DNA of 64,000 bases from Azospirillum oryzae (GTDB lineage Bacteria > Pseudomonadota > Alphaproteobacteria > Azospirillales > Azospirillaceae), in the NCBI RefSeq assembly GCF_008364795.1, contig NZ_VTTM01000007.1, positions 186,001-250,000 on the forward strand, given 5' to 3'. The notes below the pieces were generated by a model. It ran no database searches and was not told the DNA's origin. It saw only the letters and a list, made by a program, of their open reading frames with translations. Within the stretch, counting starts at the first letter, position 1. Every line of letters starts with the position of its first letter. Below, in pieces: positions 61,885-64,000 of the stretch. The position numbers and the translations under genes were made by a program.

Positions 61885-64000
61885 ATGCGGACGGCGACGA
61901 AGGATCTGGCGGGCGACTTGCGGCAACAGCTGGCCGAGCTGGTGCGCAGCCGGGTTCCGAACGCGCGGGCTGAACGCTTCGTGAAGCGCTTCTATGCCAA
62001 CGTGCCCCCCGACGACCTGCTGCGCGGCACGCCGGAACAGCTTTACGGCGCCGCTCTCGCCATGTGGCAGTGGGGCCAGCAGCGTGTGCCCGGCCTACCC
62101 AAGGTGCGTGTCTATGCCCCGCGGCTGGACGAGCATGGCTGGCAGACCGAACGCTCGGTGGTGGAGATCGTCAACGACGACATGCCCTTCCTGGTCGATT
62201 CCGTCACGGCGGAGCTGAACCGGCAGGGCGTCACCGTCCACCTCATCATCCATCCCGTCACCCGCGTCGTCCGCGACGCCGAGGGCCGCATCGTCGAGCT
62301 GCTGGAGCCCGGCGAGGAGAAGGACGGCGCCCGCGACGAATCCTTCATGCACTGCTCCATCGACCCGCTGTCGGACCCGGCCGCCCAGGCCCGCCTGCGC
62401 GAGGGGATCGAGCGGGTGCTGGCCGACGTCCGTGCCGCCGTGGAGGACTGGACGCCGATGCGCGAGCGGGTGCGCAGCGCCCGCACCGACATCGCCAACG
62501 CCCCCGACGCCGAGGAATCGAAGGAGGCCGCCGACTTCCTGACCTGGGTCGATGACGGCAACATGACCCTGCTGGGCAGCCGCCTCTACATCGCCACCGT
62601 CGGCGACGAGGGGCAGGAGCCCTGGCTGGAGCTGGTGGACGGCAGCGGCCTGGGCGTGCTGCGCAACCCCGAGATCACCGTGTTCGACGAGCATGGCCAC
62701 GCCGCCGTGCTGCCGGAGGAAATCCGCGCCTTCCTGCGCCAGCCGCGCGCGCTGCTGGTGACCAAGGGCACCCGCCACGCCACCGTGCACCGCTCGGTGC
62801 CGCTGGACGCCATCCTGGTCAAGCGCTTCGACGACCAGGGCAAGGTGGTCGGCGTCACGCTGGCGGTCGGCCTGTTCACCTCCGTCGCCTACAACCGCAG
62901 CCCGCGCGAGATCCCGTTCCTGCGCCGCAAGGTCGCCCGCGTCATGGCCCGCGCCGGCTTCGACCCGGCCGGCCATGACGGCAAGGCGCTGCTGAACATC
63001 CTGGAGACCTACCCGCGCGACGAGCTGTTCCAGACCCCGTCGGACGAGCTGTTCGAAACGGCGGTCGGCATCCTGCACCTGCAGGAACGCCAGCGGCTCG
63101 CCCTGTTCGTCCGCCGCGACCCGTTCGAACGCTTCGTCTCCGCCCTGGTCTTCGTGCCGCGCGACCGCTACGACACCGCGCTGCGCCGCAAGATCCAGTC
63201 GGTGCTGGAAACCGCCTTCCACGGCACCTGCGCCTCCTACTTCACCCAGCTGTCGGACAGCGCGCTCGCCCGCCTGCACCTGATGGTGAAGACGGAGCCG
63301 GGCAAGATCCCCGCCGTCGACATCAGCGAGATCGAATCGCGGCTGGTCCAGGTCTCCCGCAGCTGGGCCGACCGGCTGCGCGACGCGCTGGTCGAAGCGA
63401 TGGGCGAGGAGACCGGCAACGCCCGGCTGCGCCGCTATGCCGACGCCTTCCCGGTCGGCTACCGCGAGACCTTCACGGCGGAAACCGCCGTCCACGACAT
63501 CGACCGCATCGAACGTGCGCTCTCCGAACAGCGCCTGGGCATCGTGCTGTTCCACCCGCTGGAGGCCGACGGCGACGAGCTGCACGTCAAGATCTACCAC
63601 CAGGGCCGGCCGGTGCCGCTGTCCGACGTGCTGCCGATGCTGGAGCACATGGACCTGAAGGTCATCACCGAACAGCCCTACGAGGTGCGGCCCGCCGGCG
63701 GCGCCCCGTCGGTCTGGATCCATGATTTCGCCGCCCGCACCCAGACCGGCCAGCCGGTCGACTGCGTCAAGGTCAAGCAGACCTTCCAGGATGCCTTCGC
63801 CGACGTCTGGGACGGCCGGATGGAGGATGACGGCTTCAACCGCCTGGTCCTGCGCGCCGGGCTGGCGGGCCGCGAGGTCACGGTGCTGCGCGCCTATGCC
63901 AAGTACCTGAAGCAGGCCCGCTTCGCCTACGCCCAGGACACCATCGAGGCGACGCTGTCGGCCCATCCGCAGACCGCCCGCCTGCTGGCCCGTCTGTTCG
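61885..64000 (+). CDS. gdhB: NAD-specific glutamate dehydrogenase, large type (3' end outside window)
   Basis: The N-terminal ~705 codons of the large (about 1,600-residue, 180-kDa class) NAD-dependent glutamate dehydrogenase, which converts glutamate to 2-oxoglutarate and ammonium for catabolism. The frame is open from the ATG at 61885 to the window edge. Recognisable parts are RFVKRFYANVPPDDL, MWQWGQQR, VNDDMPFLVDSVTAELNRQG (ACT-like region), FLTWVDDGNMTLLGSR and FVPRDRYDTALRRKI; the catalytic domain lies beyond the edge. GAGAGGAGAC precedes the start. The family is common in alphaproteobacteria and actinobacteria. Confidence 0.93.
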   Translation, partial: MRTATKDLAGDLRQQLAELVRSRVPNARAERFVKRFYANVPPDDLLRGTPEQLYGAALAMWQWGQQRVPGLPKVRVYAPRLDEHGWQTERSVVEIVNDDMPFLVDSVTAELNRQGVTVHLIIHPVTRVVRDAEGRIVELLEPGEEKDGARDESFMHCSIDPLSDPAAQARLREGIERVLADVRAAVEDWTPMRERVRSARTDIANAPDAEESKEAADFLTWVDDGNMTLLGSRLYIATVGDEGQEPWLELVDGSGLGVLRNPEITVFDEHGHAAVLPEEIRAFLRQPRALLVTKGTRHATVHRSVPLDAILVKRFDDQGKVVGVTLAVGLFTSVAYNRSPREIPFLRRKVARVMARAGFDPAGHDGKALLNILETYPRDELFQTPSDELFETAVGILHLQERQRLALFVRRDPFERFVSALVFVPRDRYDTALRRKIQSVLETAFHGTCASYFTQLSDSALARLHLMVKTEPGKIPAVDISEIESRLVQVSRSWADRLRDALVEAMGEETGNARLRRYADAFPVGYRETFTAETAVHDIDRIERALSEQRLGIVLFHPLEADGDELHVKIYHQGRPVPLSDVLPMLEHMDLKVITEQPYEVRPAGGAPSVWIHDFAARTQTGQPVDCVKVKQTFQDAFADVWDGRMEDDGFNRLVLRAGLAGREVTVLRAYAKYLKQARFAYAQDTIEATLSAHPQTARLLARLF

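Overview
The window is a GC-rich, gene-dense chromosomal segment that looks like an alphaproteobacterium of the Rhodospirillales, most like Azospirillum. This is an inference from gene content: class I PHA synthase, a ChvI/ChvG-type two-component pair, PAS/PilZ chemoreceptor architecture, a large NAD-dependent glutamate dehydrogenase, and strong GC3 bias that leaves long spurious antisense frames. I saw no rRNA, tRNA, CRISPR array, prophage or transposase gene.

Layout. 1-5.9 kb: end of a HlyD-type adaptor, a small lipoprotein, PHA synthase (phaC), and a tail-anchored pseudokinase with a small membrane partner. 5.9-9.7 kb: a three-gene operon (exported SnoaL-like protein, SDR, old yellow enzyme) divergent from a LysR regulator, then a small protein. 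9.7-11 kb: Tat-exported class A beta-lactamase and a small unknown protein. 11-18.6 kb: a probable reactive-sulfur/efflux module with two ArsR-family regulators, an RND permease and adaptor, a YgaP-like DUF2892 protein, sulfide:quinone oxidoreductase (sqr) and a GST. Both regulators keep the two cysteines of the SqrR/BigR persulfide sensors at identical spacing, and both genes are preceded by the same 18-bp operator (15/18 identical).

18.7-30 kb: a liv-type ABC importer (two ATPases, two permeases, binding protein) interleaved with two AMP-forming ligase-family proteins. Divergent from it is the most unusual gene in the window: an in-frame fusion of an IclR-type DNA-binding domain, a proline-rich linker, and an acyl-CoA-synthetase-like domain that has lost its phosphate-binding loop and its whole C-terminal subdomain. 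Two near-identical 17-bp palindromes lie just downstream of the importer promoter and over the start of the fusion gene. I propose that it is a one-component regulator that senses an acid, acyl-AMP or acyl-CoA through a dead synthetase domain. A TetR regulator follows.

30-41 kb: three exported proteins of unknown function, a PAS/4HB/HAMP/MCP/PilZ chemoreceptor, an Lrp/AsnC regulator, a ChvG/ChvI-like system and a lipoprotein. 41-51 kb: a complete leucine/isovalerate degradation operon (ivd, thiolase, acyl-CoA dehydrogenase, mccB, liuC, mccA, HMG-CoA lyase). 51-61 kb: a BASS-family transporter, a two-gene operon of unknown function, an archaeal-looking lumazine synthase, a PAS hybrid histidine kinase, a LysR/MFS divergent pair and a GNAT acetyltransferase. 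61.9 kb to the end: the first ~705 codons of NAD-dependent glutamate dehydrogenase.

Several intergenic gaps hold GC-rich palindromic repeats, including two ~120-bp copies of the same double-hairpin element 28.5 kb apart.
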